Assembly (NCBI RefSeq): GCF_017163705.1
Contig: NZ_JAFIWB010000027.1
Coordinates: 1 to 64,000 of the forward strand
Direction: 5' to 3'
From: Xanthomonas bonasiae
GTDB taxonomy: Bacteria > Pseudomonadota > Gammaproteobacteria > Xanthomonadales > Xanthomonadaceae
Length of the DNA: 64,000 nt
The stretch's first letter is position 1; every line of letters begins with the position of its first letter. Made by a program: the position numbers and the translations under genes. Positions 1-9,828 of the stretch are shown in pieces. A model generated the notes under the pieces. The model saw nothing but the letters and a program-made list of their open reading frames with translations, made no database searches and was not told where the DNA came from.

Positions 1-45
1 CCCCAATCCCCAATCCCCAATCCCAAATCCCAAATCCCGGCCCCT
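1..45. repeat. Tandem heptamer tract (CCCCAAT/CCCAAAT)
   Basis: The window opens with three CCCCAAT units, two CCCAAAT-like units and a CCCGGC end, stopping just before the stop codon of the chloride channel gene. The same heptamer family recurs at 15173-15340, where it forms the arms of an inverted-repeat element, and at 17394-17425. The left side of this copy lies outside the window, so whether it is one arm of a larger element cannot be seen. Confidence 0.75.
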
Positions 46-48
46 AAC

Positions 49-1830
49 TCAATCGTCGACCCGCTCGCCCATCAGCTCGCGCTGGCGCTTGTCCAGTTCC
101 TCGGCGTAGCGCTTGCGCACGAAGCTCTCGGTCAGCACGCCGAGCACCTTGCCGTGGTCGTCGACCACCGCCAGTTCGTCGCTCTGGGTCAGGTCGAACT
201 GGCGCATCGCGGTGACCACGTCGGTCTCGGCGCGTAGTGCCACGTCGCGGTTGCCGGCGTAGTCGGCGATGGCCGCGTCGGCGTTCACGCCGTCGGCGTA
301 GGCGGCGGCCAGCGTCACCAGCCCGGCGTAGTGGCCCTGTTCGTCTTCCAGCACCACGCGCACGCCCGAGCCGAGCGGGAAACGGCGGCGGAACTCGGCC
401 ACCGAGGTGCCGGCGGCGAGCGGGTGCACGTCCTGGCGCATCATCCGCCCGGCGCTCAGGTGCTTGACCCAGCCCACGTCGCGCGCGCTCTTGATGGTCT
501 CGCCGCGCAGGTGCAGGCGCCAGGTCGAGAACGAATAGCCGAACACCTGGCGCACGATGGTGTTGGCCACCAGCACCGCCACCATCACCGCGCTGGCCAG
601 CACGAAATCGTGGGTGCCCTCGAGCACCAGCATCGCCATCGTCATCGGTGCGCCGACCACCGCCGCGGCCAGCGCGGCCATGCCGGCCAGCGAGGCGGCG
701 GTGCCGTCGACCAGGGCCATGCCGGTGCCCAGGTTCAACAGCCCGGCGAACAGGCCGCCGACCAGCGAGCCCATGAACAGCGAGGCGAAGAACAGGCCGC
801 CGCGGAAGCCGAAGCCGAGCGAAATGCCCGAGGCCAGGCACTTGAGCAGCAACAGCACGCCCAGCCATTGCAGCGAGGTCGGGCTGGTCAGGTCCAGGTG
901 CAGCGCGCCGTGCCCGGAGGAGAGCACCTGCGGGGTGATCAGCGCCAGCGGGATCAGCATCAGGCCGCCGGCCACCGGCCGCGCCCAGCGCGGCAGCGGG
1001 CTGCGGTTGACCGCCTGCTCGATCGCGCCGACCAGGCGCATCACCGCCACCGCCAGCAGCGCGCAGATCGCGCCGAGCAGCGCGTACAGCAGGTAGTCGC
1101 GCGCTTCCAGCGCGGATGCCGCCGAGGCCGGCAGCAGGTACGGCTGCACGCCGGCGGCCTGGGCCACGAACACCGCGCCCAGCGAGGCCACCGCCACCGG
1201 CGCCAGCGCCGATGGCGAGTACGCGCCGATCACGATCTCGAACGCGTAGAACGCGCCGGCCAGCGGCGCGCCGAACGCAGCGGCGATGGCCGCGCCGGCA
1301 CCGGCGCCGACCAGGGTGCGGATGTCCGCGCGGCGCAGGCGCAGGATCCGTCCCAGGTGCGAGCCGCTGCCCGCGCCCATCTGCGTGTACGCCGCCTCCA
1401 GCCCGACCGAGGCGCCGCAGCCGTTGGACAGCAGGGTCTGCGCGGACACGATCAGGTTGTCGCGCATCGACATGCGCCCGCCGTACAGCGCATTGGCTTC
1501 GACCGCATCGATCAGCTGGCGCTTGCGCGCGCGCGCGGCCATGCCGAGCAGGCCGACCAGCAGCCCGCCCAGCGGCAGCACCAGCAACTGGCCCAGGCTC
1601 AGTTCGGGCATCGCGCTGAGCCGGGCATCGACGTCCAGGCCGTACAGCCAGGCCTGCGCGCCATGCGCCAGGCCGCTCTGCAGCAGGGTCAACAGGCCGG
1701 CGACCAGGCCGACCAGCAACGCCAGCGCGATGAACCAGACGTCGCTGGCGCGGAAGCGCCGGCGCAGCGCGTCGGCGAGGCTGTGCGAGGCGTCGGCCAG
1801 GCCCAGCCGCGGATGCTGGCGCACGTTCAC
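49..1830 (-). CDS. ClC-family chloride channel/transporter with C-terminal CBS domains
   Basis: Encodes 593 residues from a GTG start. It is an integral membrane protein with many hydrophobic segments and ClC-type landmarks: a GSGSHLG-like selectivity region, GLEAAYTQ in the place of the GxEGP gating-glutamate motif (a Glu is present), and SLGFGFRGGLFF near the second half of the pore. The last ~130 residues are soluble and look like a CBS pair (LAVVDDHGKVLGVLTE). It would move chloride, possibly against protons, across the inner membrane, with the CBS part sensing nucleotide or ionic state. It is followed by a heptamer repeat. The family is clear; ion selectivity and channel versus antiporter mode are not. 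Confidence 0.88.
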   Translation of the reverse strand: MNVRQHPRLGLADASHSLADALRRRFRASDVWFIALALLVGLVAGLLTLLQSGLAHGAQAWLYGLDVDARLSAMPELSLGQLLVLPLGGLLVGLLGMAARARKRQLIDAVEANALYGGRMSMRDNLIVSAQTLLSNGCGASVGLEAAYTQMGAGSGSHLGRILRLRRADIRTLVGAGAGAAIAAAFGAPLAGAFYAFEIVIGAYSPSALAPVAVASLGAVFVAQAAGVQPYLLPASAASALEARDYLLYALLGAICALLAVAVMRLVGAIEQAVNRSPLPRWARPVAGGLMLIPLALITPQVLSSGHGALHLDLTSPTSLQWLGVLLLLKCLASGISLGFGFRGGLFFASLFMGSLVGGLFAGLLNLGTGMALVDGTAASLAGMAALAAAVVGAPMTMAMLVLEGTHDFVLASAVMVAVLVANTIVRQVFGYSFSTWRLHLRGETIKSARDVGWVKHLSAGRMMRQDVHPLAAGTSVAEFRRRFPLGSGVRVVLEDEQGHYAGLVTLAAAYADGVNADAAIADYAGNRDVALRAETDVVTAMRQFDLTQSDELAVVDDHGKVLGVLTESFVRKRYAEELDKRQRELMGERVDD

Positions 1831-1840
1831 GGCCTGCGCC

Positions 1841-2353
1841 TTACTTGACGCGGCGTACCTTGGCCTGGGTGTTGTAGGTGTCCACCTGCATGTACCACAC
1901 GCCGCCGATGCCCGGCTTGATCCGCACCTTGGGCGCGCTGCGGCGCACGCTGCTCAGGCTGGCGGACTCGGTCTGCTCCCATTCCTGGCCGTTGGCCAGC
2001 ACGTAGCGGCGGCCCTTGGAGAAGCCGGTGAACTCGCCGACCAGGGTGCTTTCGATCGGTTCCTGGCTGCCGAAGTCGAAGAAGCCGCGGTTCTTCACGA
2101 TCACTTCCTGGCGGCCTTCTTCCTTGGCCTTCTCCAGCGCCACCGCGGTCTCCTTGGCGACCTTGCCCTGCAGCCAGTCGTTCAGCGCGGTCAGTTCCTG
2201 CGGCGACAGCTTGTCCAGCCCGGCGGCCTTGAATTCCTGCGCCGACATCTGCGTCTGCAGGTCGCCGGCGACGGTGCGCTGGGCGGCGGCGGGGACGGCG
2301 CACACGGCGAGCGCCGCGCACAGGACCAGGGGAGTGAGGCGCGCAAGCAGCAT
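1841..2353 (-). CDS. Small secreted protein of unknown function
   Basis: Encodes 170 residues. The first ~24 form a Sec signal peptide (hydrophobic core ending AVPAAAQ). The mature part has a charged helical segment rich in Lys and Glu (residues ~60-85), then a beta-rich stretch with FTGFSKGRRYVLANGQEW and GGVWYMQVDTYN. It resembles conserved hypothetical periplasmic proteins of Xanthomonadaceae, but I cannot name a function. Its stop lies 10 bp before the start of the chloride channel gene on the same strand, so the two may be cotranscribed. The ATG at 2353 is chosen because it gives a complete signal peptide. Confidence 0.75.
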   Translation of the reverse strand: MLLARLTPLVLCAALAVCAVPAAAQRTVAGDLQTQMSAQEFKAAGLDKLSPQELTALNDWLQGKVAKETAVALEKAKEEGRQEVIVKNRGFFDFGSQEPIESTLVGEFTGFSKGRRYVLANGQEWEQTESASLSSVRRSAPKVRIKPGIGGVWYMQVDTYNTQAKVRRVK

Positions 2354-2541
2354 GGCGGGATCCGGGCAGTGGAGTGCGACGTAGTGTAGTCGCAAGACGT
2401 GGCGCGGGTGCTGGGTGGCGATGCCCGCCAGTGCGCTGCTGCTGCGGTCATGCCCCGCTGTGCGCCATCCCACGGCGATGGCGCGGGTCACTCGCCGACG
2501 CCGCCGCACGCGGTTGGCCGGCGCAGATGCCCGGCCGGCGA

Positions 2542-3663
2542 TCAGCCCGCGCTGGACTCGGTTTCCGCTTGCGGCCGTGCCGGGCGCCGGTACACGAACG
2601 CCGGCGCCGCAGCGGCCGCCTCGCGCTGGGCCAGCGCCTGCACGTCGGCATGCTCGGGCGCGCGCTCGCAGACCGGGTCCAGCGTGGCCGCATCGCCGCT
2701 CAGCGCCAGCGCCTGGCAACGGCAGCCACCCCAGTCGATCTCGCGTTTCGGACAGCCCTGGCACACCTCCGGCATCCATGCGGTGCCGCGGTAGCGGGCG
2801 AACGCCTCGCCGTCCTGCCAGATCGCCGCCAGCGGCCGCTCGCGCAGGTTTTCGAACACCATGTCCGGCAAGGTCTCGGCGGCGTGGCAGGGCAGCACGT
2901 CGCCGCGCGGCGAGATGTTGACGAAGCGCTGGCCCCAGCCGCCCATGCACGCCTTGGGCCGGTGCGCGTAGTAGTCGGGGGTGACGAAATCGATGGTCAG
3001 CCGGTCGCCCAGCCGTTCGCGCGCCGCGGTCACCGCGACCACGGTGGCGTCGATCTGCGCGCGGCTGGGCATCAGCGCGGCGCGATTGCGCAGGCCCCAG
3101 CCGTAGTACTGGGTGTGCGCCACTTCCAGGCGCTCGGCGCCCAGTTCCAGCGCCAGCTCGATCATCGCCGGCACCCGTTCGGCGTTGTGGCGGTGGATCA
3201 CCGCGTTGATCGTCAGCGGCAGGTCGAACGCACGCACCGCGGCGGCGAACGCGCGCTTCTTGGCCAGGCTGTCGCGGTAGCCGGCGATGAAGTCGGCGCC
3301 GGCGGCGTCGGCGTCCTGCACGCTCAGTTGCACGTGTTCCAGCCCGGCGACGGCCAGCTGCGCCAGCATCGGCGCGCCGCCGGCCACGCCGGAGGTGATC
3401 AGGTTGCTGTACAGCCCCAGCGCGCGCGCATGCGCGACCAGCTCGGGCAGGTCCTTGCGCAGCATCGGTTCGCCGCCGGAAAAATGCGCCTGCAGCACGC
3501 CCATCGCCGCGGCCTGGTCCAGCGCCGAGCGCCAGCCGGCGGTGTCCATCTCCTCGCGCAGGCCGGCCAGGGCGATCGGGTTGGAGCAGTACGGGCAGGC
3601 CAGCGGGCAGCGGTGGGTCAGCTCGAGCAGCAGCGACAGCGGCGGCGGCACGGTCGCGTTCAT
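2542..3663 (-). CDS. pqqE: PqqA peptide cyclase PqqE (radical SAM)
   Basis: Encodes 373 residues. PqqE is the radical SAM enzyme that joins a Glu and a Tyr of the PqqA precursor by a carbon-carbon bond, the first step of pyrroloquinoline quinone synthesis. The CxxxCxxC cluster motif is seen near the N-terminus ([12 protein letters not shown]), with FSGGEPMLR as the SAM-contacting GGE motif. The C-terminal SPASM-type cysteines appear in CMGGWG, PCHAAE, CQGCP and GGCRCQ. The length is normal. The ATG overlaps the stop of pqqD by ATGA, which indicates translational coupling at the end of the pqqABCDE operon. Confidence 0.97.
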   Translation of the reverse strand: MNATVPPPLSLLLELTHRCPLACPYCSNPIALAGLREEMDTAGWRSALDQAAAMGVLQAHFSGGEPMLRKDLPELVAHARALGLYSNLITSGVAGGAPMLAQLAVAGLEHVQLSVQDADAAGADFIAGYRDSLAKKRAFAAAVRAFDLPLTINAVIHRHNAERVPAMIELALELGAERLEVAHTQYYGWGLRNRAALMPSRAQIDATVVAVTAARERLGDRLTIDFVTPDYYAHRPKACMGGWGQRFVNISPRGDVLPCHAAETLPDMVFENLRERPLAAIWQDGEAFARYRGTAWMPEVCQGCPKREIDWGGCRCQALALSGDAATLDPVCERAPEHADVQALAQREAAAAAPAFVYRRPARPQAETESSAG

Positions 3664-3938
3664 GCGCGCAGCAGACGCTTGCCGTGCAGGTCCGCGGCCA
3701 GCTCGAGCACGTCGCGCTCGACCTCGGCCGGATCGGCGTCGAACTCCGCGGCCAGGTCCGCGGCGATCGCCGCCAGCGAGCGCGTGCCGTCGCAGCGCGC
3801 CACGATCGCATGCGCGATCTCGTCCAGTTCGACCACCCGTTCCGGCGCCAGCAGCACCCATTGCGCGCGGGTGCGGTCGTGCTGCAGGCGCACGCCGGCG
3901 GCCAGCCGCGGGCAGCTGTCGGGCGCCGCTGCGCTCAT
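3660..3938 (-). CDS. pqqD: PQQ biosynthesis peptide chaperone PqqD
   Basis: Encodes 92 residues, normal for PqqD. PqqD binds the PqqA precursor through a winged-helix RiPP-recognition fold and presents it to PqqE. The sequence shows the usual PqqD pattern: [12 protein letters not shown], an acidic [14 protein letters not shown] turn, and a helical C-terminal half with [16 protein letters not shown]. It overlaps pqqC (upstream) and pqqE (downstream) by a few bases each, so the three are probably made from one transcript in coupled fashion. PqqD is separate here rather than fused to PqqC as in some species. Confidence 0.95.
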   Translation of the reverse strand: MSAAAPDSCPRLAAGVRLQHDRTRAQWVLLAPERVVELDEIAHAIVARCDGTRSLAAIAADLAAEFDADPAEVERDVLELAADLHGKRLLRA

Positions 3939-4681
3939 GCCGCCGCCTGCGCGGGCGCGGCGACGAACGCGTCCGGCCAGGCCACGCCGGGTTGCACGTA
4001 GGCGAAGTGCAACGCATCGAGCTGCGACCACAGCACGCCGCACTTGAAGCGCAGCGCGTCCTGCACCAGTTGCTGCTTTTCCACCGTGTCGGCGTGGCGC
4101 TTGACGTAGTCCAGGGCGAAGTCCGAATCGCGCGGCGCCTCGTGCAGGCGGTGCTCGAAATACGCCAGCGCCTCGCGCGAGACGAAATCGTAGTGCTGCA
4201 GCATGCCGGCGACGCGGCGGCCGATGATGCCCGGCGCGAACAGCTCGGTCAGCGACGAGGCGATCGCTTCCAGCAGGCTCTTCTCGCGCACGAAGTGCAG
4301 GTAGGCCTGCACCGCGAAGCGGGTGCCCGGCAGCAGGGCGCGGCCGGATTGCACGAGCGCGCGGTCCAGGCCCAGCGCGTCGGTCAGGTGCAGCCAGCGC
4401 GCGATGCCGCCTTCGCCATCGGCGCTGCCGTCGTGGTCGACGATGCGCTGGCGCCAGATCCGGCGCAGCGCCGGATCGTCCATCCGCGCCAGGATCGCCG
4501 CGTCCTTCAGCGGGATGCAGCGCTGGTATTCGTAGCGGTTCAGCGCCCAGGCCTGGACCTGGCCGCGCTCGAGCCGGCCGCTGTGCAGCAGCGCGTGGAA
4601 CGGGTGCTGGTCGTGGTACAGGCGCGCGCCGATCGCGCGCAGTTCCGCTTCCAATTGCTCGGGGCTCAGCAATGCGCTCAC
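3935..4681 (-). CDS. pqqC: Pyrroloquinoline-quinone synthase PqqC
   Basis: Encodes 248 residues. PqqC is the cofactor-free oxidase that performs the final ring closure and eight-electron oxidation to PQQ. Family signatures are visible: [14 protein letters not shown] near the N-terminus, [18 protein letters not shown], the [15 protein letters not shown] segment, and [14 protein letters not shown] with catalytic-pocket residues. The start is GTG at 4681, 10 bp after the pqqB stop, since no in-frame ATG gives a normal N-terminus. The length matches the family. It overlaps pqqD by ATGA. Confidence 0.96.
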   Translation of the reverse strand: MSALLSPEQLEAELRAIGARLYHDQHPFHALLHSGRLERGQVQAWALNRYEYQRCIPLKDAAILARMDDPALRRIWRQRIVDHDGSADGEGGIARWLHLTDALGLDRALVQSGRALLPGTRFAVQAYLHFVREKSLLEAIASSLTELFAPGIIGRRVAGMLQHYDFVSREALAYFEHRLHEAPRDSDFALDYVKRHADTVEKQQLVQDALRFKCGVLWSQLDALHFAYVQPGVAWPDAFVAAPAQAAA

Positions 4682-4691
4682 AGGCGGGTTC

Positions 4692-5591
4692 TCACAGGGT
4701 GATGTCCATGCCGTCGTGGGCGACGTCCCAGCCGTGCGCGGCCACCGCTGCGCGTTCGGCCGAGCCGGCGTCGAGGATCGGGTTGGTGGTGTTGATGTGG
4801 ATGAAGACCTTGCGCGCCACGTCCAGGTCGGCGAACGCGCGCAGGGTGCCGGCCTCGCCATCGATGCTGAGGTGGCCCATGCGCTGGCCGGTCTTGGCGC
4901 TGACCCCGAGCTGCACCAGTTCGTCGTCGCGCCACAGGGTGCCGTCGAAGAACACCAGTTCGGCGCCGCGCAGGCGCGTGCGCAACGCGTCGGTCATGGT
5001 CGCGCAGCCGGGAATGTAGTGGAAGCGATGGCGGCCGTCGTCGATGGTCAGGCCCAGGGTCTCTTCGTCGGAGCCGGCCAGGTCGCCGCTGTGGCGGCTC
5101 TCCATGAACAACGGCACCTTGCCCGGCACCGCGAACGGCGTCACCTGCAGGCCGAGCAGCGACAGCGGCGTGTCCAGGGCGAAGGCATGGCGCTGCACGT
5201 ACGCCGGGTGCAGCGCGTCGAAGATCGGATTCTGCGCCAGCAGGTCGAGCACGCGGCCGCTGGCATGCAGGTCGAAGCGCTGGCTTTCGCGCATCGACAG
5301 CAGGCCGGCGATATGGTCGATCTCGCCGCTGGTCAGCAGCACGGCCTCGATCGGCGAATGGCGCAGGTCGCGTTGCGGCCACAGCGCGGGGGTGGCCAGC
5401 AGCTGTTGGCGGAAATCGGGGGAAGCGTTGATGAGCAGCCAGCGCTGGTTGTCGGCGCTGACCGCGATGCTGGCCTGGGTGCGACGTTGGGCACCCGCAA
5501 GCTGTTGCCATGCCCGCAGGCTCGCGGGTGTATGGCAGTTCCATTGCGGGTGCCCTCCGCCGGCCGCCGATCCCAATACGATGAGGTGCAT
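4692..5591 (-). CDS. pqqB: PQQ biosynthesis protein PqqB (metallo-beta-lactamase fold)
   Basis: Encodes 299 residues, typical of PqqB. The protein has a metallo-beta-lactamase fold; its proposed role is hydroxylation of the cross-linked Glu-Tyr intermediate. Visible signatures are the N-terminal VLGSAAGGGHPQWNC, LTSGEIDHIAGLL (the DH metal-ligand region) and FIHINTTNPILD near the C-terminus. The ATG at 5591 has a GGAG Shine-Dalgarno sequence just upstream and gives the canonical MHLIVLGSAAGGG start; longer in-frame readings are not needed. It is the second gene of the operon, 63 bp after pqqA. Confidence 0.96.
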   Translation of the reverse strand: MHLIVLGSAAGGGHPQWNCHTPASLRAWQQLAGAQRRTQASIAVSADNQRWLLINASPDFRQQLLATPALWPQRDLRHSPIEAVLLTSGEIDHIAGLLSMRESQRFDLHASGRVLDLLAQNPIFDALHPAYVQRHAFALDTPLSLLGLQVTPFAVPGKVPLFMESRHSGDLAGSDEETLGLTIDDGRHRFHYIPGCATMTDALRTRLRGAELVFFDGTLWRDDELVQLGVSAKTGQRMGHLSIDGEAGTLRAFADLDVARKVFIHINTTNPILDAGSAERAAVAAHGWDVAHDGMDITL

Positions 5592-5654
5592 CCGGTCTCC
5601 GTCTACGGCGCCTGGCCGGTCACGCATCGTCTCGGGAACGGGGCTGACACGCGA

Positions 5655-5735
5655 TCAAAGCTCGCCGGAGGCGTAACAGTTGATTTCCGCACCGACGCAG
5701 ATTTCGCGGATCACGGGCTTGTTCCACTTCTTCAT
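5655..5735 (-). CDS. pqqA: PQQ precursor peptide PqqA
   Basis: A 26-residue ribosomal peptide whose Glu and Tyr side chains become the PQQ skeleton. The core motif ExxxY is present as E-I-N-C-Y, preceded by the usual IREICVG segment. The ATG at 5735 has a good GAGGAA ribosome-binding site 6-7 bases upstream, whereas a longer in-frame reading of 69 residues would not fit the family. It is the first gene of the pqq operon and faces relA across a ~260-bp divergent intergenic region. The Cys between Glu and Tyr is a detail to note, not an obstacle to function. Confidence 0.96.
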   Translation of the reverse strand: MKKWNKPVIREICVGAEINCYASGEL

Positions 5736-5998
5736 GGGCGTTCCTCTTCGGGTGGGATCACAGGGCGACGACGGCGACATCGGTTTCAGCGGAGCGCGGC
5801 GTCGGTTTCGAGAATAGGCCCGCACCCCACGGGGGATGTGAAATTTCCGGTAAGGGCGGGCCAAGTCGCAAGCCGGTCACAGTGAGCTTCTGGTAGGGAT
5901 GCAGCCGCGGCGGTCCGCGCGGCGTGTTGCGCGCAATTGTGGGCGGGCGCGCAAGCGCGCTAGTGTAGGCGGCACCGCTTCGTCACGATCGTCCGTCC
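5736..5998. promoter_or_regulatory. Divergent promoter region pqqA / relA
   Basis: 263 bp between the two outward-facing starts. It must hold the pqq operon promoter (minus strand) and a relA promoter (plus strand). Only short A/T-richer patches are seen (near 5835-5850), with no unambiguous -35/-10 pair or operator. Confidence 0.5.
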
Positions 5999-8155
5999 TT
6001 GAATCACTCTTCCCATCCCGGTCTGGAGGCGCTGCTGCAGCGTCCGGCCGCCGCCGCGCTGGCGCCCGCGCTGCGCGAAGCGCTGTTGCAGGCCTGGCAC
6101 GCACAGCCGGAACAGACCGCGCGCGCGCCGTGGCCGGTGCTGGCCGATACGCTGGACGCGCTTGCGCTGCTGTCCGCCGACGAAGCGGCGCTGCTGGCCG
6201 CGCTGCTGTTCGACCTGCCCGGCTTGCGCGCGCAGCTGGCGCAGTTGCCGGTCGCGCCGCCGGCGCGGGCGCAGGCGGTGGTCGGCCTGCTCGACGGCCA
6301 GGACGCGGCCGACCAGGTCTGGGCGCTGCATGCCGGGCGCGAGGCCGGGCGCAACAGCGAAGGCCTGCGCCGGCTGCTGCTGTCGATCGTGCAGGACCTG
6401 CGCGTGGTGCCGATCCTGCTGGCGCGGCAGCTGGCGAAGATGCGCGTGGCCGACAAGCTGCCCGAGGCGCAGCGCCGCGCGCTGGCGCAGCTGACCCGCG
6501 ACATCCACGCGCCGCTGGCCAACCGGCTGGGCATCTGGCAGCTGAAATGGGAGCTGGAGGACCTGGCGTTCCGCCACCTGGAGCCGGATACCTACCGGCG
6601 CATCGCGCGCGAGGTGGACGAGAGCCGGGTGGCGCGCGAGCGCTATATCGAGGCGGTCAAGAAGATCCTGTCCAAGGCGCTGGGCGAGCAGGGCCTGCAG
6701 GCGGAGATCAGCGGCCGGCCCAAGCACATCTACAGCATCTGGCGGAAGATGCAGAAGAAGCGGCTGGCCTTCGACCAGCTGTACGACCTGCGCGCGGTGC
6801 GGGTGATGGTCGACGACGTCGCCGCCTGCTACGCCGCGCTGGGCGTGGTGCATGCGCTGTGGGCGCCGGTGCCCAGCGAGTTCGACGACTACATCGCCCG
6901 GCCCAAGGCCAACGATTACCGCTCGCTGCACACCGCCGTGGTCGGCCCGGAAGGGCGCACGATCGAGGTGCAGATCCGCACCCACGAGATGCACGCGCAG
7001 GCCGAGCTGGGCGTGGCCGCGCACTGGAAGTACAAGGAAGGCGGCAAGGGCGCGGAGAAGGCGTTCGACCGCAAGATCACCTGGATGCGGCAGCTGCTGG
7101 AACAGTCGCAGGACGGCGAGCAGGGCGGGCTGGCCGGCGCGCTCGACGCCGAGCTGGTCGAGGACCGGGTGTATGCGCTGACCCCGATGGGCGAGGTGAT
7201 CGACCTGCCGCAGGGCGCCACGCCGCTGGATTTCGCCTACCACGTGCACACCATGGTCGGGCACCGCTGCCGCGGCGCCAAGGTCAACAACCGCATCGTG
7301 CCGCTGACCCACAAGCTGCGCAGCGGCGACCGCGTCGAGATCCTGACCGGCAAGGAGGCCGAGCCGCGCCGCGACTGGCTGCTGCCGGCCAACGGCTACC
7401 TGGCCAGCGGCCGCTCGCGCGACAAGGTGCGCGCCTGGTTCCACAAGCTCGACCGCGCGCGCAACGTGCAGGCCGGCAAGGACCTGCTCGAGCGCGAACT
7501 CAAGCGCCTGGGCCTGCAGCACGCCGACCTGTCGCCGGCGGCGAAGAAGTTCCATGCCGACGGCATCGAGGAGCTGTACATCCAGGTCGCGCTGGGCGAC
7601 GTCGGCCCCAGCCAGGTCGGCCGCGCCCTGCACGAGGCCGAACGCGCCGCGGCGCAGCCGGCGGCGCCGGCACTGCCGCGGCCGACCGCACGCCGCAGCG
7701 GATTGGCCAAGTCCAAGTTCACCGTGCAGGGCGTGGGCAACCTGCTGGTGCAGCTGGCGCGCTGCTGCCAGCCGGTCGCCGGCGAGCCGATCGCCGGCTA
7801 CCTGACCCGCACCCGCGGCGTCACCGTGCACCGGGTCGATTGCGCGTCCTTCGCCCGGCTCGCCGCCAGCAACCCGCAACGGGTGCTGCCGGTGGAGTGG
7901 GGCCAGGCCGGCGGCGGCTACGAGGTGGACGTGCTGGTGCGGGCGATGGACCGGCGCTGGCTGCTCAAGGACATCACCAACCTGATCGCGCAGGAGGACG
8001 CGCACGTGCTGGAGATCAACAGCGACAACGTGCGCGACAGCGGCCGCACCCAGTTGCGGCTGCGCCTGAAGGTCGGCGACTACGGGCAGCTGTCCACCTT
8101 GCTCGGCAAGCTCGACGCGCTGCCCGGGGTGGACGAGGCGCGGCGCCTGGGCTGA
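5999..8155 (+). CDS. relA: GTP pyrophosphokinase RelA ((p)ppGpp synthetase I)
   Basis: Encodes 718 residues. It makes (p)ppGpp from GTP/GDP and ATP when uncharged tRNA sits on the ribosome. The order is: a degenerate HD-like hydrolase region (~40-190, lacking a clear HD pair, as in RelA rather than SpoT), the synthetase region around 240-350 (RPKHIYSIWRKM, YDLRAVRVMV, YRSLHTAV), a TGS domain from ~390 (VYALTPMGEVIDLPQGATPL), a conserved-cysteine region (RCCQPVAGEPI) and a C-terminal ACT domain. The best start is a TTG at 5999, because no in-frame ATG gives a full N-terminus; start confidence is moderate. It is divergent from pqqA. Confidence 0.93.
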   Translation: MNHSSHPGLEALLQRPAAAALAPALREALLQAWHAQPEQTARAPWPVLADTLDALALLSADEAALLAALLFDLPGLRAQLAQLPVAPPARAQAVVGLLDGQDAADQVWALHAGREAGRNSEGLRRLLLSIVQDLRVVPILLARQLAKMRVADKLPEAQRRALAQLTRDIHAPLANRLGIWQLKWELEDLAFRHLEPDTYRRIAREVDESRVARERYIEAVKKILSKALGEQGLQAEISGRPKHIYSIWRKMQKKRLAFDQLYDLRAVRVMVDDVAACYAALGVVHALWAPVPSEFDDYIARPKANDYRSLHTAVVGPEGRTIEVQIRTHEMHAQAELGVAAHWKYKEGGKGAEKAFDRKITWMRQLLEQSQDGEQGGLAGALDAELVEDRVYALTPMGEVIDLPQGATPLDFAYHVHTMVGHRCRGAKVNNRIVPLTHKLRSGDRVEILTGKEAEPRRDWLLPANGYLASGRSRDKVRAWFHKLDRARNVQAGKDLLERELKRLGLQHADLSPAAKKFHADGIEELYIQVALGDVGPSQVGRALHEAERAAAQPAAPALPRPTARRSGLAKSKFTVQGVGNLLVQLARCCQPVAGEPIAGYLTRTRGVTVHRVDCASFARLAASNPQRVLPVEWGQAGGGYEVDVLVRAMDRRWLLKDITNLIAQEDAHVLEINSDNVRDSGRTQLRLRLKVGDYGQLSTLLGKLDALPGVDEARRLG

Positions 8156-8217
8156 CCCGGGCCGCGCGCTGCGCGCGCATGCATGGTCTTGCCATGCACG
8201 CACGCTAAGCTTGCGCG

Positions 8218-9747
8218 GTGAGCAAGCCGCCAGATCAGGTCAGGGACGAACGCCGGCGCCCGCAGCGGTCGGTGCCGCTGTGGCGCGACCGCCGTGTCTG
8301 GCGCTGGGCGCTGGCCGTCCTGCTGCTGGCGGCGCTGGCGCTGGTGATGTTCCGCCGCCCGCTGGCCGATCTGCTGTGGCCGGAAACGCGGATCCAGCAA
8401 CTGCTCGACCAGGGCAATGCGGCATTGCGCGCCGGCCGCCTCAGCGCCGCCGACGGCAGCGGCGCGCGCGAGCGCTACGAGGCGGCGCTGGCGCTGGACG
8501 GCGACCGCCTGCAGGCACGGGCCGGGCTGGCCGCGACCGGCCGCGCCGCGCTCGGCCAGGCGCGTGCGGCGCTGGCCGCCGGGCGCTATGCGCAGGTGCG
8601 CTCGGCGTTGGCGCTGGCGCGCGCGCTGCAGGTGCCGCGCGCCGACGCCGATCGTATCGACGCCGCCTTGCGCCAGCGCGAAGCCGCGCATGCCGGGCTC
8701 GACCAACTGTTGCAAAAAGCGGCGCAGGCCCAGCGCGAGGGCCGCCTGGACGGCGCCCCCGACGCAGCGCTGCCGCTGTACCGGCAGGTGCTGGAGTTCG
8801 CCCCGGAACGGACCGCGGCGCTGGAAGGCCGCGAGGATGCCTTGTCGGAATTGCTGCAGCGCGCGCAGGCGGCGCTGGCGCGCGGCGACGTGGCGGCGGC
8901 CGCGGCGCTGGTGGACAGCGCCCGCGACTACGACCCCGGGCACGTCGACCTGCCGGCGGCGCAGGCGGCGCTCAATCGCGCGCTGGAAGCCTTGCAGCGC
9001 GAAATCGATGCAGCGCTGCGCCGGCAGCGGCCGGACGCGGCGGCGCGGGCGCTGGCCAAGCTGCGCGCGGCCGCACCCGATGCCGCTGGCGTGCGCGATG
9101 ACGAGGAGCGCGTGGCCGCGGCGTATGCGGCGCAGGTCACGCGCGCCGCGGCCGATTTCCGTTTCGCCGAGGCCGAGCGCGCGCTGCAGAAGGGGCAGGC
9201 GGTGGCGCCCGACAACCGTGCGCTGGCCGACGCGCGGCAGGCGCTGACGCGCGCGCGGCAGAGCCAGGCCACGCTGCATTCGCCGCTGTCGCCCGCCGCG
9301 CGCGCGCGCCGCCTGCAGACATTGCTGGCGGAACTGCAGGCGGCCGAGGCGCGCGGCGACTGGCTGACCCCGCCCGGCAGCAGCGCCTACGATGCGCTGC
9401 AGGCGGCGCAGGTGCTGGCGCCGCGGGATGCCCGCGTGCGCAGCGCCGAGCAGCGCGTGCTGGCGGCGCTGCGGCGCTGTTTCGACGACGAATTGCGGGG
9501 CAACCGGGTGCTGGCGGCGAGCGCGTGCTACGACGCCTGGCGTGCGCTGGCGCCGGGCGGCAACGGCGTGGCCGCGGCACGCCGGCGCCTGGCGCAGCGC
9601 TGGCTCGCGGTCGGCGACGAGCGCCTGAGCGCCGGCGACGCCGACTTCGCGCGCGAGGCGCTGCGTCGCGCCCGCACGATCGATCCAGGCACGCCGGAGC
9701 TGGCCGCGTTCGAGCGCCGCTTGCGCAGCTTGTCGCCCGGGCGCTGA
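8218..9747 (+). CDS. Membrane-anchored TPR-like repeat protein
   Basis: Encodes 509 residues from a GTG start. A basic cytoplasmic N-terminus (~28 residues) is followed by one membrane segment (~30-45, WALAVLLLAALALVMF) and then a long Ala/Arg-rich helical region with recurring TPR-like pairs (YEAALALDGDRLQARAGLA, LYRQVLEFAPERTAALEG, EALRRARTIDPGTPELAAF). This suggests a protein-interaction scaffold facing the periplasm. No catalytic motif is seen and I cannot give it a gene name. It lies 62 bp after relA on the same strand and ends before a REP-like inverted repeat. Confidence 0.75.
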   Translation: MSKPPDQVRDERRRPQRSVPLWRDRRVWRWALAVLLLAALALVMFRRPLADLLWPETRIQQLLDQGNAALRAGRLSAADGSGARERYEAALALDGDRLQARAGLAATGRAALGQARAALAAGRYAQVRSALALARALQVPRADADRIDAALRQREAAHAGLDQLLQKAAQAQREGRLDGAPDAALPLYRQVLEFAPERTAALEGREDALSELLQRAQAALARGDVAAAAALVDSARDYDPGHVDLPAAQAALNRALEALQREIDAALRRQRPDAAARALAKLRAAAPDAAGVRDDEERVAAAYAAQVTRAAADFRFAEAERALQKGQAVAPDNRALADARQALTRARQSQATLHSPLSPAARARRLQTLLAELQAAEARGDWLTPPGSSAYDALQAAQVLAPRDARVRSAEQRVLAALRRCFDDELRGNRVLAASACYDAWRALAPGGNGVAAARRRLAQRWLAVGDERLSAGDADFAREALRRARTIDPGTPELAAFERRLRSLSPGR

Positions 9748-9828
9748 GTGCCGTTGGGCAGCGGGTTGCTACGTCGGCGAGAGGGGCAGCCGTGTGGCCG
9801 AGCCGTCCCGGCTCCGGATGTGGTTGGT

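Noticed and set aside
5960-8203. A 747-codon open frame on the minus strand
   Set aside because: Antisense to relA; a shadow of biased codon use.
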